Assembly: GCA_020091685.1 (NCBI GenBank)
Contig: CM034601.1
Location: 15,644,972-15,708,971 of the forward strand
Reading direction: 5' to 3'
Source: Lutjanus erythropterus
Taxonomy: Eukaryota; Chordata; Actinopteri; Lutjaniformes; Lutjanidae
DNA: 64,000 bases
Position numbers and translations under genes: made by a program
Shown: piece after piece, positions 28,216-41,535 of the stretch
Numbering within the stretch: position 1 is the stretch's first letter
Layout of the letters: the number at the start of each line of letters is the position of its first letter
The notes under the pieces: model-generated
Databases searched by the model: none
The model's input: the letters and a program-made list of their open reading frames with translations, nothing else
What the model was told of the DNA's origin: nothing

Positions 28216-30815
28216 TGTACTCCGCTGTAAAAAATAGTCCGTAAGTGAAAACAGAATGTTTCTCACTGGAAATTATTCACTGGGATCATCATTGACTTGT
28301 TGGCTAATTCTTGTTTTATATTGCATCCTAGAATTAAGTAACAGTATGTCTTTAAGTTTTTTCTTTTTTAAACATGAGGGCACTCTTTCATTTCCCTAAT
28401 GTGTGTATTCCCATCAGGATTCGCAAGAGTTTCGGTCAGGCTAAGTGAATTACTTTTTTAGATGGGACAGATTTGGAAAAAATGTCTGACCTGTAAAGTT
28501 AGGAATACAAATGGGTACACACATTTTTTTCCCTTTTTTATTAGTTTTCACAATTGAAAAGAAACATGTACAGAAGTACAGGAAAAACAATGTACCTTTG
28601 GAATCCTAGATTAAAAGTAGCTCATAGTTGTAATAAACAGTGTTGCAGGTATCGTCTTTCTTCATTTAATTTGACTTCTCCTAAATTCCCCATATAGCCT
28701 AAAGAGTTAAAACATTTTAAAATACTAAGTGACTGTGTAGCAATAGACATAACCATTTGAATGCTTTTGTTTACTTCCTGACCACACAAAATACATGGTA
28801 CAGAACGTAAGGTCTTAAAAAAAACACTTTATAAATGAAATTATTTAAACAATATCAAACAGAAAATTGAGTGTCTCATAGAAATGAATGATTTAAGGCC
28901 AGAATGCACTAAAAGTGCCTGGCGCCCGCGTTTTGAATTACACCCATTGTTTTAAATGGTAAAACACACTCAAACTGCTTTGATGCACGCGCTCCAAAAT
29001 TGATTTCAACTTAATAACAGCTTATCATCTTTAAAATAAACAGTGTGACAAATTTGAAAATTGTCTTTTTGATGCTTCAGAAGGAATCAATTATCATTAT
29101 AAGCTAACAATCACAACGATGACTAATGATCACAACACAATAAACAAACGTGAGCCAGGTTTGTTTACATTGCAGTTAGCAGGTGACTAATGCTACTGCT
29201 TAGTTATAGCTATGCTTCAATATAAAGTTTTGATAAGAATCAGAACTGTTATCTGAAATACCATCATATGTCCAGCTGCAGTTTCATACTGATACCAGAA
29301 GGTAGCAGCAAAGAGCTATTTATTTTCCTTGAATCAAAGGGTGAATGTACCATTTCCAGTTTCCTAACAGTACAGATGCTTTGCTGCTTGCTCTCTACTT
29401 TGCTTACATTCTTTTGCTGATATGCTTCTTTTCCTGCTTAAATTTACAGAACATGGATTCTGGATACTCTGCATGACTCAAAAAGAAACACCAGAATCTG
29501 TGGTGGTTTTGGAAAGTCAACTGTGATTCATTAATCCATTCTGTAACACATGGCAATTGTGTATGATGACAACTGTTCTATTTTAAATGTTTTGCTGTGT
29601 TTTCACAGGATTTCCTTAGGTTTGAACTGGCAGTTTTTCTGCTTAATAATCTTATAACATTACAATACGCCTAAAACATCAGTCAGTTTTATTCAGAATT
29701 AAAATTGAAAGAAAATGGAAACACACATTTAAATTTAGGATTTTACATCTAAGCATCTCATCTGCACATTTACATTTAAGCTTTTCTATTTTCCATTTAA
29801 GATTTAAACTACTAATTTCATGGTATCAATATCAATGTGTAATTTCAGTAGCTTTTTTAACATTTAATTATGACCTGATTCTCTTGATTACTAAAATATA
29901 TTCATTCATTCAAATACTGTGTTTATACTCCAACCTTTGTATGATGAGTACACAGCCTGGTGTATGAGGTTGTGTCCCTCCCTTTACAAGGCACATACCC
30001 TGCAGCTACAACTGAACATTTAAAATAAGTTATGACCTCAGCCAAGGAGGGTGTGTTCTCTCTGCTGTCTTGTTTGTTACCCCAAATCCGTTGGACTTGG
30101 TGGAAGGAAGTAGCATGGGCCAAGGAAGAACACGTGACATTTTAAAGGGAATTCAGATCACATCAATATTAACTAGCGCACTTGGCTTTGAACGCTGCTC
30201 AGTGACAAACTTGTTCAGCAAGATAACTCTGCAGCAGAGTAAACCAGCAGGTGAAGAGCGAATGCAAATGCCAGTAACAATAGCAGAGAGATATATCGGG
30301 ATAACAGCGTGTACAGTAGAGCCCAAATATTTCTTATTTTCTATTATTTAACTCGATGAGCTAGGGATTTATTTTGACCAAACCACGGTTGGTGATTTTT
30401 GGAAAAGTGGGAAGACTAACAAAAAGTGTTTTGGTGAGTTTTATTTTGTTTCTGTTGAGGTCGAAGTAAGTGTGGATGACATTTAGTTTTAAGAAGTCTG
30501 CATTTACGAGTGCCCTTCTAGTTAACCATGTATTCAGTTCGAGAAAAAACTTGAAAAAGAAAAGAGGAGCAATACAATTTAATGATTTCTTAGCCATTAA
30601 TAATGATTTAAATGTAATGAAAGTTAATGATTCTTGAGATTCTGTGACTATTATTGTATTTATTTTATTTTATTTTGGAAAAACCTTGGTTAAATTGTTG
30701 CTCTGATCAATGAAAGAATAAAAACTTGTTCATCTGGAGATGTCCTTCCTTGGATATATACAACTAATGATGTCAGCGTACAGATTTAACACTCCTTCAT
30801 ATCCATAAATTTCTC
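28216..30815. other. Intergenic between SLC34 and OCTN gene 1
   Basis: AT-rich, no coding exon found. 28905-28990 (CTGGCGCCCGCGTTTTGAAT and GATGCACGCGCTCC) resembles a piece of a fish repeat. 29925-30130 (CCTCAGCCAAGGAGGGTGTG) resembles another dispersed repeat. The open frames at 30070-30351 and 30361-30597 have no domains. The promoter of the OCTN gene should lie toward 30.8 kb; a pyrimidine-rich AG at about 30821 (TTTCTCCCACAG) suggests a 5' non-coding exon further up. Confidence 0.4.
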
Positions 30816-30853
30816 CCACAGAGACTTAGTCCCAGGAACAGTATTCTGTGTCA

Positions 30854-33800
30854 ATGAAGGGCTATGCTGACTCAATCGCTTTTCTGGGTCAGTGGGGCCG
30901 TTTCCAGCAGGTCGTCTTCTTCCTGCTCTGTGCCAGCATCATACCCAATGGATTTGGTGCTTTCACCCTTGTTTTCCTGACTGACATACCAAGTCATCAC
31001 TGTGCTGTTCCTGATGTCAACCTAACTGAAAACTGGCGTAAAACCATCATACCAGTTAAGGTGAGACCAGAGCAAGAGCTCCACTCAAAAGATGCTATTT
31101 TATTTTTATCTGTGTGCACACCTGACTGAGTGTCCACACAAGGGGCTCCGCACTTAAAACTAAAAAAAGAAATTACTACAGTAATGTCATTGTGTGTGTT
31201 ACCTTAAAATAATGTAGTGTATTATGAAATATAGATATATCCCACCCAATATTTGCATATATGCAAGTCCTAAACTGATCATATCAAGAGCTTTCTAAAT
31301 ATTTTCATTAAAGGGCAGTGTGCAAGATTTGGGGGGTTCTATAGGCCCCTTTTCTGTTGGTAAACATGTTGTTTTGTGGGCAGAGCTTAGGTGGAGGCTG
31401 GAAAACTCCCTTAACAGGTTAGCTTACACTTGCTAGCTGTTTTATTTATTTATTTATTTTTGTTACAGCAATTTTTCTCATTTTAGTTTGCTATTTGAAA
31501 TGTCTGCTGAGTGACAGGACACTGCTGTTGCGCTGAGCCGGGAGGTCGAGTAAGAGAAAAACATCCTGTAGAACCAAAGTATTTTCACACCCAGCACAGT
31601 GAATTAAGATTTTTGGCCAAACCAGAGCTGGTGATTGATGTAACCATGGTCTGTCTATGAAGTGTAAATAAAGTGTGTTTTATGGAGTTAACAAAGCAAG
31701 TAAAGCTTGTTTTAGTTATGTAAAAGAGAGAAACATGAACTCAGAAGGTGATCGGTTGTATTTTTCTGTCTAATAAGGAAAACAGGTGTGAGAATATTTC
31801 TGTTTTCAGTTGTCTTAAATCTATAACCTCACCACTAAGATGCTGCTAAATCCTACACAGTGGCTTTCAAATAGGGAAAAAAGGGAACCAAAATTGAATA
31901 AAAAGTGCCAAAGTAAAACCATGCTCACTTAACTTTTTCACATGGTCTGTCTACTGAGAAACTGTATAGTTTAATGCTTGGTGTCATGCAAACATAAAAA
32001 ACATGATCTTTTCAATACAGCATTTTAAAGCTATGGAAATATATGTTTTGGTCCACATTTATATCACTTATTACAATTTGAATGAAAGCCAACTGTTGTG
32101 GTATAAAGTTGTATTGCCACTTTCCAGGATAACAGTATATTGTGGGTATCCTTGGAGTACCTTTAAGGTTTGTTAAGATGTTTTTGTTTTGTGTATTTTA
32201 TGTTAAAACATGATCATAAAGCAGTACAGATTAAATCTCAGGGTTTGTGTACTATTTAAAGGGTTTTTTATGGCAGTTTTGCCAGAATAATTTATATATT
32301 TTAATAAAAAAAAATTATAGCTTTGTAGTTTATGGATCAGAGAGCCTGACAAAGCTGTATGGTTACGGTCCAGAATTATGTGATGGTATTGAAGGGAACA
32401 AGTATTTTAAGGACACAGTTGTCAGGCACATATTGTTGTGTCTCAATTTGAACATATTTTCAGGTTCACTTAATAACGTCGTGTCATTAACGTGTCATTA
32501 TGACTGTGAGGTGGTGAATGGGAAACAGGAGCTGAGCAGATGCAGCAGATACAGGCTGGATGTGGTCAGAAATCTCTCTGCTCAGGGACTCATTCCTGAC
32601 AGAGACGTCAACCTCACAGACCTGGAGCAAGAGAACTGTGTGGACGGGTGGAGCTACAGCAAAGACATCTACCAATCTACCATAGTCTCTGAGGTGAGCG
32701 GGTGGGTTTATCCAAAACAAGAAGAAAGTTGCTGTCATGTTGTGTTGTTACCGTCTTCTCAGTGTCCCTCCTCTTTCTCCTCAGTTGTCTGTCTGTCCGT
32801 TTGTCTCTGTCTGTAGACATTTTATCCCTTTCTTCCTGTGTCTGCATTTTCTTGACCTGTCTGTTATGAGATTAACTAAGGCAGGGTTTTGCCCTGCAGC
32901 ATTTAGGTCTGAAACTATTTGCAGTGTTAATTAAATGTTAAGGGAGTGGCCATGATCTGGCAAACCAAAATTATACCAGTGCATCAGAAACAGCCCTGTC
33001 AGTACAACAGTCAGTCGGCACATGTGTCAATGCTTTTTGTTGTACTCATTAAAAGAATCCCTTCACAAGCAGATATAAGTGTTATAGCTTTATGTGTAAC
33101 AGTGTATTCTTATTTTACAATGTGCGTTAATATCTTTATGGTCAGATAGTAGACACAATGTACAAATGGTAACTTCACATATGCACATCTTTTTATTACC
33201 TCTTTTCATCTTCTGTATTATTGTCTATATACCCTGCCCACACTAGTACACTAGCCTCAAGAGCCAACTCACACAACACGGACCGCAGACACTGAGTCAA
33301 GTCTAGCTGCAGTCTGCTTACTAAAGTCTAATCATCATCACATCTCTAAAGAGTCCAAATTATTGAAGAGGGATTTTAAAAAACATCTGGACCTCATTTT
33401 TAATTTTGTGATCCGTCTGGTTCAAATGTTTAAAGTGTTTTGCTGCTTTAATATAATTTGACAAAGTTTCAAATTAATTCTGAAATTATGTTGTTAATGA
33501 ACATTTGAATGTTATAGTTTGTCAAATTTTATATGACATTTGTACAAAATACAGTTACAGAGTGATACTAGTTATAAAACGTTATTGAAGCTATTTTGAA
33601 TGCATGTTAATACAGGCCTTGAGATTTTGAAACACTCTTTGGTGTAACAGGCATAAAAAAAAAACCAAACACTGCTTTAAACTGTCACTAACTTGACAGC
33701 CTGTGGATTTACAACAAGGTGCTGAAACTTGTCCTTGTGATCTGGCGTGTGACCGCACCCTTGTCAGCTGAGCACTTTTGTGTCCACATTTGTTTGTGTG

Positions 33801-36800
33801 TCTGCCACGCGATTTGTCTTTGCATTGTATCGCAGAGGAGAAGCTTTTGAATGTAACCCTGGTATCTCTCTTGTCAGTTTAGGAGTGGACAAACACACTT
33901 TGTTGGATTTCCTCAGCTCATGCGATTTGTTCACAGTAAGAAAAAAAATAAAAAATAGAATAACGCCTCATCATTGAACCATAAACAAACCAGACCAGCT
34001 ACATCTGAAGAGAAAGGACATTAATAAAAGTGTTCTATAAAACCAGCAGCAGAGAGTTCATAACAAACACATTAAATCAATAAATGATCATAAAATTAAT
34101 ATGGATATTTTATAGTCAATGCAATAATGTATTGATATTCCAGTATGACCTGGTGTGCAGTGAGCAGTGGAAGCAGCCATTCAGCTCCACAGTTTTCTTT
34201 GTTGGAGTTCTTTTTGGATCCTTCTTCTCAGGACAGCTCTCAGACAGGTAAGGATATACAGTAAATACCATACATGCAGTGCTTTTAAACCTGAAGTACC
34301 TTTTTAATACCATATGTACAGTAGTTCCCAACTCTGCACCACTCATTTCAAGTGCTGCTATACCTCCGATTTATTCATTGACACCTAGAGCATGATACAT
34401 GGAAAAAACAGTGCTTTCAAAAAAGAGGCTACACTTATCCTCCAGGTTTTTTTTGACATTTTTGTCCAAATTAAATACATTAAATATGTTTGTGTTTATG
34501 TTCAGTACATGTACTTAAGGAAGGATTTTTTTTCTCATATTTAACTTATTTATTCCACTTCTCTTGATAGATTTGGAAGGAAACCTGTTCTTGTTGCGAC
34601 TATGGCTGCCCAGACTGTTTGTACCTTTATTCAAGTCTTCTCTACCTCATGGACAATGTTCACCATCCTCCTCTTCATTAACGGTTTGGGGCAGATGTCC
34701 AACTATGCATCGGCTTTAGTGCTGGGTACGTATGAATATTCTGTAAAGACTGCCACTTTAGTTTCACGTATATGTCAGATTTTGAATAGCAGTAGATGCA
34801 GTTAAAATTATACTGTATGTATCCACTGGCCTGTTGCTGTGTCACCACGTCCATCACTTTGTACTTCCTTATGTCTGTGTGCAGGTGCTGAGACCTTGAC
34901 TGGCCATGTGCGGGTCCTTTACTCGTCTATGGGCACATGTTTAGGCTTTGCAGTTGGCTACATGATACTGCCTCTCTTTGCCTACTTTTTAAGGGACTGG
35001 AAATCTCTTCTGTTGGCTTTGTCCGTGCCTGGTCTGGCCTACCTCCCCCTGTGGTGGTAGGTTGCACTCACTACATGAATTACAAAGGCCAAAAATATTG
35101 GGACGCTGTGTAAAACGTAATTAAATCACAATGCAATGATTTGCAAATGTTTTTTGATCAAAGTTCAACTGAGTACAGTACAAAGACAAGATATTTAATG
35201 TTCAAACTGATAAACTTTATTGTTTTTGTAAATATACACTTATTCCAAATTTGATGGCTGCAGTATGTTGCAAAAAAGTTGGGACCTGGGCGTCTTTAAA
35301 ACTGTCTTACATCACCTTTTCTTTTAACAACACCAAGTAAGCGATTAGGAACAGAGACAAGTCTGGACTGCAGGCAGGTCAGTCTAGTACCTGAACTCTT
35401 TTACTGCAAAGCTACACTATTGTAAGAATATGCAGAATGTGTCTTGGCACTATCTTGCTGAAATAAGCAGGGACGTCCCTGACATAGATGTTGTCTGAAT
35501 GACAGCATATGTTGCTTCAAATCTTGTATGTACCTTTCAGCATTAATGGGGCCTTCACAGATGGGACAGTTACCCATGATGCTGGCTTTTGAACTTTTCA
35601 CTGCTTATAGTTCAGAATGTCTGCTTTGGAAACAGTCCATAGAATATGATTTGAAAAGGATTTGCAAATCATTGCATTCTGTTTTTATTTATGTTTTACA
35701 CAGCATCCCAGCTTTTTCGAAATTGTGGATTATACTATAAATTTCATTTTTGTTTTTTGTTTATTTGTTTCTCTTGTCTGGGGGAAATTCAGTGTGTTTG
35801 TCTCTTTAGACTTTGTCATTTTTAAAAAGGAAACATTGTGATTATTATTAATGACTACAATAAGTTTTATAACTTGTCTTCACCAACTCTTTGCTGCTTT
35901 GTCTTTGAAACTCCTCTGATCCAAACTGAACCTGTCTGTCTGTTTCTGTGTTGAATACTGAGGCAGGTTCATCCCAGAGTCTCCTCGGTGGCTTCTCTCT
36001 CAGGGACGAGTGGACGAGGCTGAGGCCATAGTGAGAAAGGCTGCTAAGTGGAACAAAGTCAAGGCTCCAGGGGTCATCTTTGATGGTTACAGTGTAAGTT
36101 GACTTTGGACTTAACATAGTAGCTCAAGACCATCAAAGCCACACAGTGTTCAATGAGTCCTAAAAGTATGGGGGGAACAAATCCAACAAGAAGTAAATTT
36201 ATAACCCTGAGAACTAAAAATAGACTGAGGTGATGATTCTTTTGTCAAAAATAGTCTTCTGTTCAGTGTATTTCTTGCCTATATCAAGAGAAAAGTGAAA
36301 AAACAAGCAACCAACAAGAAATGTTTGTAAAAATGAAAACATTAATATAATCCTGGTGGGAACTTTTATGTAAACCAGTCATGTATGAACAGGAAGCTCC
36401 CTGTAAATTCTAATAATGCTGATGTTGGCTAACATTACTTTTAAAAGTAACTAATTACATTACAAGATTACTGCCCTTAAAATGTAACTTGTTTTTTTTT
36501 TCAGCATTAGCTAATGAGAAAAGTAGGTTAGTTGGTTTAAGTCTATCATCACAGGTCAGATTCTCTAAATGCTGAAAACAGAGCCAAGAGGAGGTGTAGA
36601 AATCTAGTTCTGTTTCAGAACACTTGATTTACAATATGCTGAAAGGTTTTTATGAAATTATTTCTCAGTGATACCAAAACAGTGTTGCCTACCCTAACTT
36701 TAAATAGGTTTAAATCCTATTCAATACGTGATCTATGACACTGCAAGAGCACAAGATGAATGCAACACTGTAAACTGATAATAACAAGCGATGTATCTTA

Positions 36801-38772
36801 TGCTTTAAGTTGATGAGTAAGACTGTTATCCTAATGACAAAAGATGCTCTGAGAAGACACACTGGAGTTTGAATTTAGTGGCTGCCTCCTTTACTGTCTG
36901 CCAGACTTGATTAGTATATTGCTCAGTTTAACTGTTGTAAACATCTACTCCTTCAACATGATTATAAATGATTTGTTATAGCTTATAAACAGACACTAAC
37001 TCCCCTGAAGAACATTCAGCATTAATTTTAACTATTTGAGCTTGGCCTGGTTCCTTAATCTCCGATGGCATATGGTCATGGTCATTTTATGATAAATTGC
37101 AAAAAATATGTTACAGATTTCTCTTTTAACTTCAGGTTAATAAGACAAAGACGCCCTCTAAGAAACACTACAGTGTCTTAGATCTGCTGAGGAACAGCAA
37201 CATCAGAACCACAACAATCCTCTTCTGCTTTGTGTCGTAAGTCTGAGGATTTATTTCAGCCTGAGCATTCAGTCAATATAAACTCACCATGAGATTTATA
37301 AATCACAATAACATTTATACAATTAGAGTGAACGTCTGAGTGCAATGTTTATGATCTGCCACGGCAGTTAAATTATTTTCAGTTTCTCTTAAAACATCTC
37401 CCTTTGTCATGCCCAGGTTCACTATGATTGCCGGATACTATAGCCTGTCCTTCAACACATCTCAACTCCATGTTGACCCATACATCAGTTGTTTCATCTC
37501 AGCAGCTGTAGAGGTGCCAGCATACATTTCCAGCTGGCTGGCTCTGCGATACCTTCCACGACGAGTATCTGTTATCTGCACTTTGCTCTTTGAAGCAGTG
37601 TCATTGTACCTCATTCTGCCACTTCCACAAAGTAAGCAGGACAAAAATATGCTCACATGACAGTTGTCTGACTAAGGTGCAAAGCAGAAACAATAAGTAC
37701 AGGCATAGCCCTGCTCATTATTTCCTCATCCAAGACTCTGCTGACAAAGATTCTTGGTTGAGATTGATGTTGATGGACTAAAACAAGTCCTCAGAAAATT
37801 TAAGCTTTTCTCCCAGGAGCTAAGTATTTAACACAGCCTTTGGGTGAAAGAGTTGTCAGCACACTAATCATAAAAACTCAAAGTGACTTGATCATTTTTA
37901 ATAGTGCATGTGTAAGAATGTGATTTGTAACCTTATTATCAAAGTGGTTGCACAATGCAAACACAGGAGTAACAACCTCCAATCACTGAAAATTTGTAAT
38001 TATTCAAGTGCTATGTGTTCTGTTTTATTCAGTTAAAAAACAAACTATTTCCTCATCCTTTAGGTATGTCAAATCTGCGCGTTGCACTGGAGATGCTGGG
38101 TAAATATGCTATTACCACTGGTTCCTCCCTGATGTATGCCTACGCTGCAGAGGTTTACCCAACAGTGCTCAGGAACACAGCAACAGGGATGATGGGCACA
38201 GTTTCCAGACTAGGAAGCTGCATTACGCCATTTTTGTTAAACCTGAGTGAGTAAACTTGGTTCATCACAATTGGTTTTACGTATTTATTAAGCAACTGCA
38301 CTGATCCGCTGATGTACCCGTTAAATATCACTATTTCACCAAGTTTGGAGGCATGCATGAAATCAGACATTTTCCCATCTAAAGTTTTCCTTCTCATTGT
38401 TTAGGTTTATACTTTAAATACCTTCCTTATATAACATTGGCTACACTGGCTGTGTTGGCTGCCTTTGCCACCCTCTTCCTCCCGGAGAGTTTTGGACAGC
38501 CTCTACCTGAAACTATACAACAGATGCATAAACGAAAAAGGTAGGTTGCTTTAGAAAAAAAAGAAAAAGCTGCTTTCACACTGAATATGACCTGCTCAGC
38601 ACCAGCTGCTTGTAATAATAATAATTATAGCAATGAAGAAAAATTATACTTTTTCTGTTCTTGCCTGTTGCCTTATATTCAATGCAGAACACTAACATTT
38701 TTTTTTTTTTTTTGTTTGTCTGTCTTTTCTCCTTAATACAGAATAAACTGTCAATGCATCACTGGAAAATAA
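30854..38772 (+). CDS. slc22a4/5-like: Organic cation/carnitine transporter, SLC22A4/5 (OCTN) group, complete
   Basis: A 12-helix MFS transporter for carnitine and/or organic cations at the plasma membrane. Exons 30854-31060, 32511-32693, 34144-34247, 34571-34725, 34885-35056, 35967-36093, 37136-37236, 37417-37631, 38064-38246, 38405-38540, 38742-38772 sum to 1614 bp, i.e. 537 residues plus stop, with all phases agreeing. Eight internal exon lengths (104, 155, 172, 127, 101, 215, 183, 136) match the OCTN gene plan as I know it. Motifs: [10 protein letters not shown] start, ASIIPNGF, large outer loop with Asn-X-Thr sites and Cys, GQLSDRFGRK (MFS signature), [33 protein letters not shown]. The start is the second of two nearby starts and fits the family (MKGY, like MRDY). 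Odd: the usual first exon is split by a 1.45-kb intron, and the tail is short (INCQCITGK). Orthology to slc22a4 versus slc22a5 is unresolved. Confidence 0.92.
31061..32510 (+). other. Intron 1 of OCTN gene 1, lying inside the usual first exon
   Basis: Donor AAG|GTGAGA and acceptor GACTGTGAG|GTG. It joins the outer-loop codons for PVK and VVNG in phase 0. In the OCTN gene at 46.2-59.2 kb, and in the mammalian genes, this loop is coded without interruption. The acceptor has a weak pyrimidine tract. A better-looking acceptor at 32463 (TTTTCAG) would put the next codons out of frame. Contains a fragment of a growth-type fish repeat near 31310-31590 (GGGCAGTGTGCAAGATTTGG). Confidence 0.6.
35085..35745 (-). 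mobile_element. Tc1/mariner-like DNA transposon relic
   Basis: Inside an OCTN intron. One end reads GGCCAAAAATATTGGGACGC and the other CAGCATCCCAGCTTTTTCGAAATTG, the familiar ends of a common teleost element. On the minus strand a transposase piece (35601-35401) has [10 protein letters not shown] and [14 protein letters not shown], matching the second catalytic Asp region (QQDNAKPH) of Tc1-type DDE transposases. The element is internally deleted and the frame is partial. Related fragments are at 43440-43570 and 50225-50325. Confidence 0.65.
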
Positions 38773-38773
38773 A
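38768..38773 (+). promoter_or_regulatory. AATAAA overlapping the OCTN stop codon
   Basis: AATAAA contains the TAA stop codon (38770-38772) of OCTN gene 1. It matches the canonical polyadenylation hexamer, but overlap with the stop may be chance. The next downstream hexamers are a few kilobases away or in repeats. Confidence 0.3.
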
Positions 38774-38939
38774 CCCCAACACAAGTGTCACTCCAGGACA
38801 ATCCACTAGGATTATCCAGTGCTTTAGTGGTTTAGGTCCAGGGCTGGGAGGGCTACTTTAAAAATGTACAGTAATCTGATACAATTTCTAATTAAAGGTG
38901 AAAAAAAATCTAGTCAGTCACCTAATCCAAAAGTAACAA

Positions 38940-39150
38940 TATTAATGGCATACTATGCAGGATTTTCCTTAAAAAAATGTATAGTCTCATATAAAAAATA
39001 ACCTCTCTCACTCATACATCAACCACTGGAAGTGTCTTCTCATTATTTTTGCTTTACCGACCCAAAGAGACCTGAGAATGAGAGTCAGCAATCAACTATC
39101 TGTCTAACCACTGACAAATCCTGCACATTCTACCTTTGAAGTAACATAAC
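38940..39150 (+). repeat. Dispersed repeat R3 (CATACTATGCAGGATTTTCC type)
   Basis: TGGCATACTATGCAGGATTTTCC, GTATAGTCTCATATA and ACCACTGGAAGTGTCTTCTC recur at 49715-49990 and 58415-58700. The family is a widespread short fish element. Non-coding. Confidence 0.55.
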
Positions 39151-40865
39151 TTGATTACGTTTTGTGTGGATTACCTCAGTACTAAATATGATCAAATATC
39201 TTAGACTAATATAATGTTTTATTTTCATTGTTAGGTTTATTAGTTGTTTGTCCAGCTAATCCTTCCTTTGTTGTGCGCAAACGTCTGTTTACATCAATAG
39301 CGATACCTAGATGCATTTACTGTATTTTTTTTCTTTTTTTTTTTACTCAAACTTAAAGTAAAGTGGCATAGTAGGTAGTAATAGTAGTAGCAGAGGTATT
39401 GACAGATTAGCTAGCCAACTGGATTTCTATGTAGCTAATGTTAGTGAGTGGTGTGGGGAGGTAATGTTAGCAGCTGGTCTGTGTAGCTAACATTAGTGGT
39501 TGTTCTTACCTGTAAATGTTCATTTAAATCCAACGTTGAGTTCTGGGATGACGATGGCCATTTCAAAGCTGGAAGGCATAACTCGCACTGTAGTATGATA
39601 TTGTTCCTGTTTTTTTATGATTTAAAGAGAAAATAATGGTGAAAAATCCACCCAGTGAAGCATTTGTTTACTTAGAGGCCATGATAATGACTTGGCAGCT
39701 GTAAGTAACTGTAACTTTATGGTTTCACTGTGGACCAGAGAGGAGTAGGGACACTTGACAAGTATTGCAATGTGAGACATTCTGCATGGTAGAATATTGT
39801 TCTTTATTTTAAAATGTATTTTAATTTTGTAATCATGCTATTAATCCCTGGTTTTACTACATGTAATCTGATTACGTGTTTTGTTTTTGTGTAACTGTAT
39901 TGGAATACAGTTCCCTTTTTTTGTATCCCAGTTGCATAACTCTGTACATATATTCTGTTACTGTTCAGGCTTGTGTAGGTCATATGTTGATACTGCAGTT
40001 GAGTATAACTACTACTGTTTACATTTCTACAAAATTTTACTTAGTTTTCCTTTTGAACGCATGTGAAAACATTACTCTTAAAGATGTCAGAATATTCTAG
40101 TGAAATTGGGGAATTAAATGGCGTGGAGTGGACTTCTACCTGTGACCATTCTGAAGTGGATTTTTTTGAATGATTTTCACTACTGTGTGTGATACTTTGT
40201 GCGTTACTTTAAATGGTGAAGATGAACACAAAATATTAATAAAAAAATCTCTTAATAACGGTTTTCAGTGTCAGACAAATCTCACATCTCAAATAACCAT
40301 GTTACAAAATATACTTTGGCTACATATCTTTTAATCTCATTTATGCATGTATATACAGCAGACAGGTATGTTTTACATTAATGGAAGATACATTCTAAAG
40401 TAGTTAATAAATGTTTCAATGGCCAAGCTAAGTTTGCAAGGCATCGCCTTTCTAATTTTCTTTCTAATTTTTGCTTCTATGACAGCTGTTAATATCATAT
40501 TATCTGCTATAATATCCAAACTATATATTGTTCCCAATTCACGGTCGTAGAACTGCAGCCCCCAGCATGCTTCCTTTTTAACTAGCTTTACATGTCTGTG
40601 CAGGGTGTCACCAAATGTCACATAAGAAAAAAACATGCTGGTGTTCCTTTTTTTCTGCAGTTAAGAATGTAGATTTATGAGAATTCTGAAACGATGGAGG
40701 ATTATGATGACGCCTTTCTCCAGAATTGCTCATAGCAGCTTTAAATTATTGTGTTTTACCTGTTTTATATATGTTTTATGTAATTAATTAGATTAATTTT
40801 TTTAATCGCCTGACAGCACTAATAATATATAATTAAAATGATCTTTGTGGTCCTTGTTGTTTGTT
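39151..40865. other. Intergenic downstream of OCTN gene 1
   Basis: AT-rich, without exons. Short frames at 39876-40100 and 40373-40636 show no domain. Confidence 0.4.
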
Positions 40866-40867
40866 TA

Positions 40868-41535
40868 GTAGGGTCCGAGCACCAAACAGTGCAAGGACCC
40901 TATTGGATTTGCTTTGATCATTATTATTATTTTTCTGCTTCTACTCCGCAATCTTCAGTCGCATTTTTGAGGGGCTAAATGTGCTCAATGGCGCATGATA
41001 CTTGGCACATGCATTAGTCATGGTGAAAAAGTTCATGTGACGTGTACATGGCCAAATGGCTTGGCCACACCCTCTAAACAACAGCCCCCATGTGCACGAA
41101 AAATCAGGACACATATGTATCATGCCCAGACGCACAAAGAAGTCTCTTGGAACCATCACCTAAAACCAAATGGAAGTCAGCCATTTTGAATTTACTCCTT
41201 GACTTTAGCATTTTCCATGTGTTGTATTTTAACAAACTCCTACAGAATTCATCATAATGACTTCAAAATTGGTGGGGGCCATCCAGACTACTTTGTGATC
41301 AAAAGTTATTAAAATATTTATCTATTGTTGAAGGGCTTGGCTGTGGCATTGCGAATTTTGATCTTGCCGTTAAACACAAAATTGCTATAACTTTGGTGTA
41401 AATGGTCTGATCCACACCAGACTTCACACGATTGATCAGAGTCCCAGCCTGAACACATCTATGACAGGGTTGCGGCTACAGCATGTCCCAACAGGCATGG
41501 CGGTGTGAGGGCCCATGCTGCTGCTTGCAGCTTTA
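40868..41535 (+). repeat. Fish repeat R4 (GGGTCCGAGCACC type)
   Basis: Starts GGGTCCGAGCACCAAACAGTGCAAGGACC and ends CATGCTGCTGCTTGCAGCTTTAAC, both landmarks of a very common teleost element. In between, ATTTTTGAGGGGCTAAATGT and GATGATACTTGGCAC-like text also fit. A second 3' piece lies at 41650-41775 (GACAGGGTCACGGCTTCGAC ... GCTGCTTGCAGCTTTCA). Open frames at 40941-41189 and 41505-41854 are inside repeats. Confidence 0.6.

Noticed and set aside
32463-32510. Stronger-looking splice acceptor TTTTCAG for OCTN gene 1 exon 2
   Set aside because: With the phase-0 donor at 31060 it gives a stop within nine codons, whereas the acceptor at 32510 restores the family alignment.
35401-35601. Minus-strand frame with [10 protein letters not shown] and QQDSAKTH
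   Set aside because: Considered as an extra host gene; it is a piece of Tc1-type transposase in a decayed transposon inside an OCTN intron.
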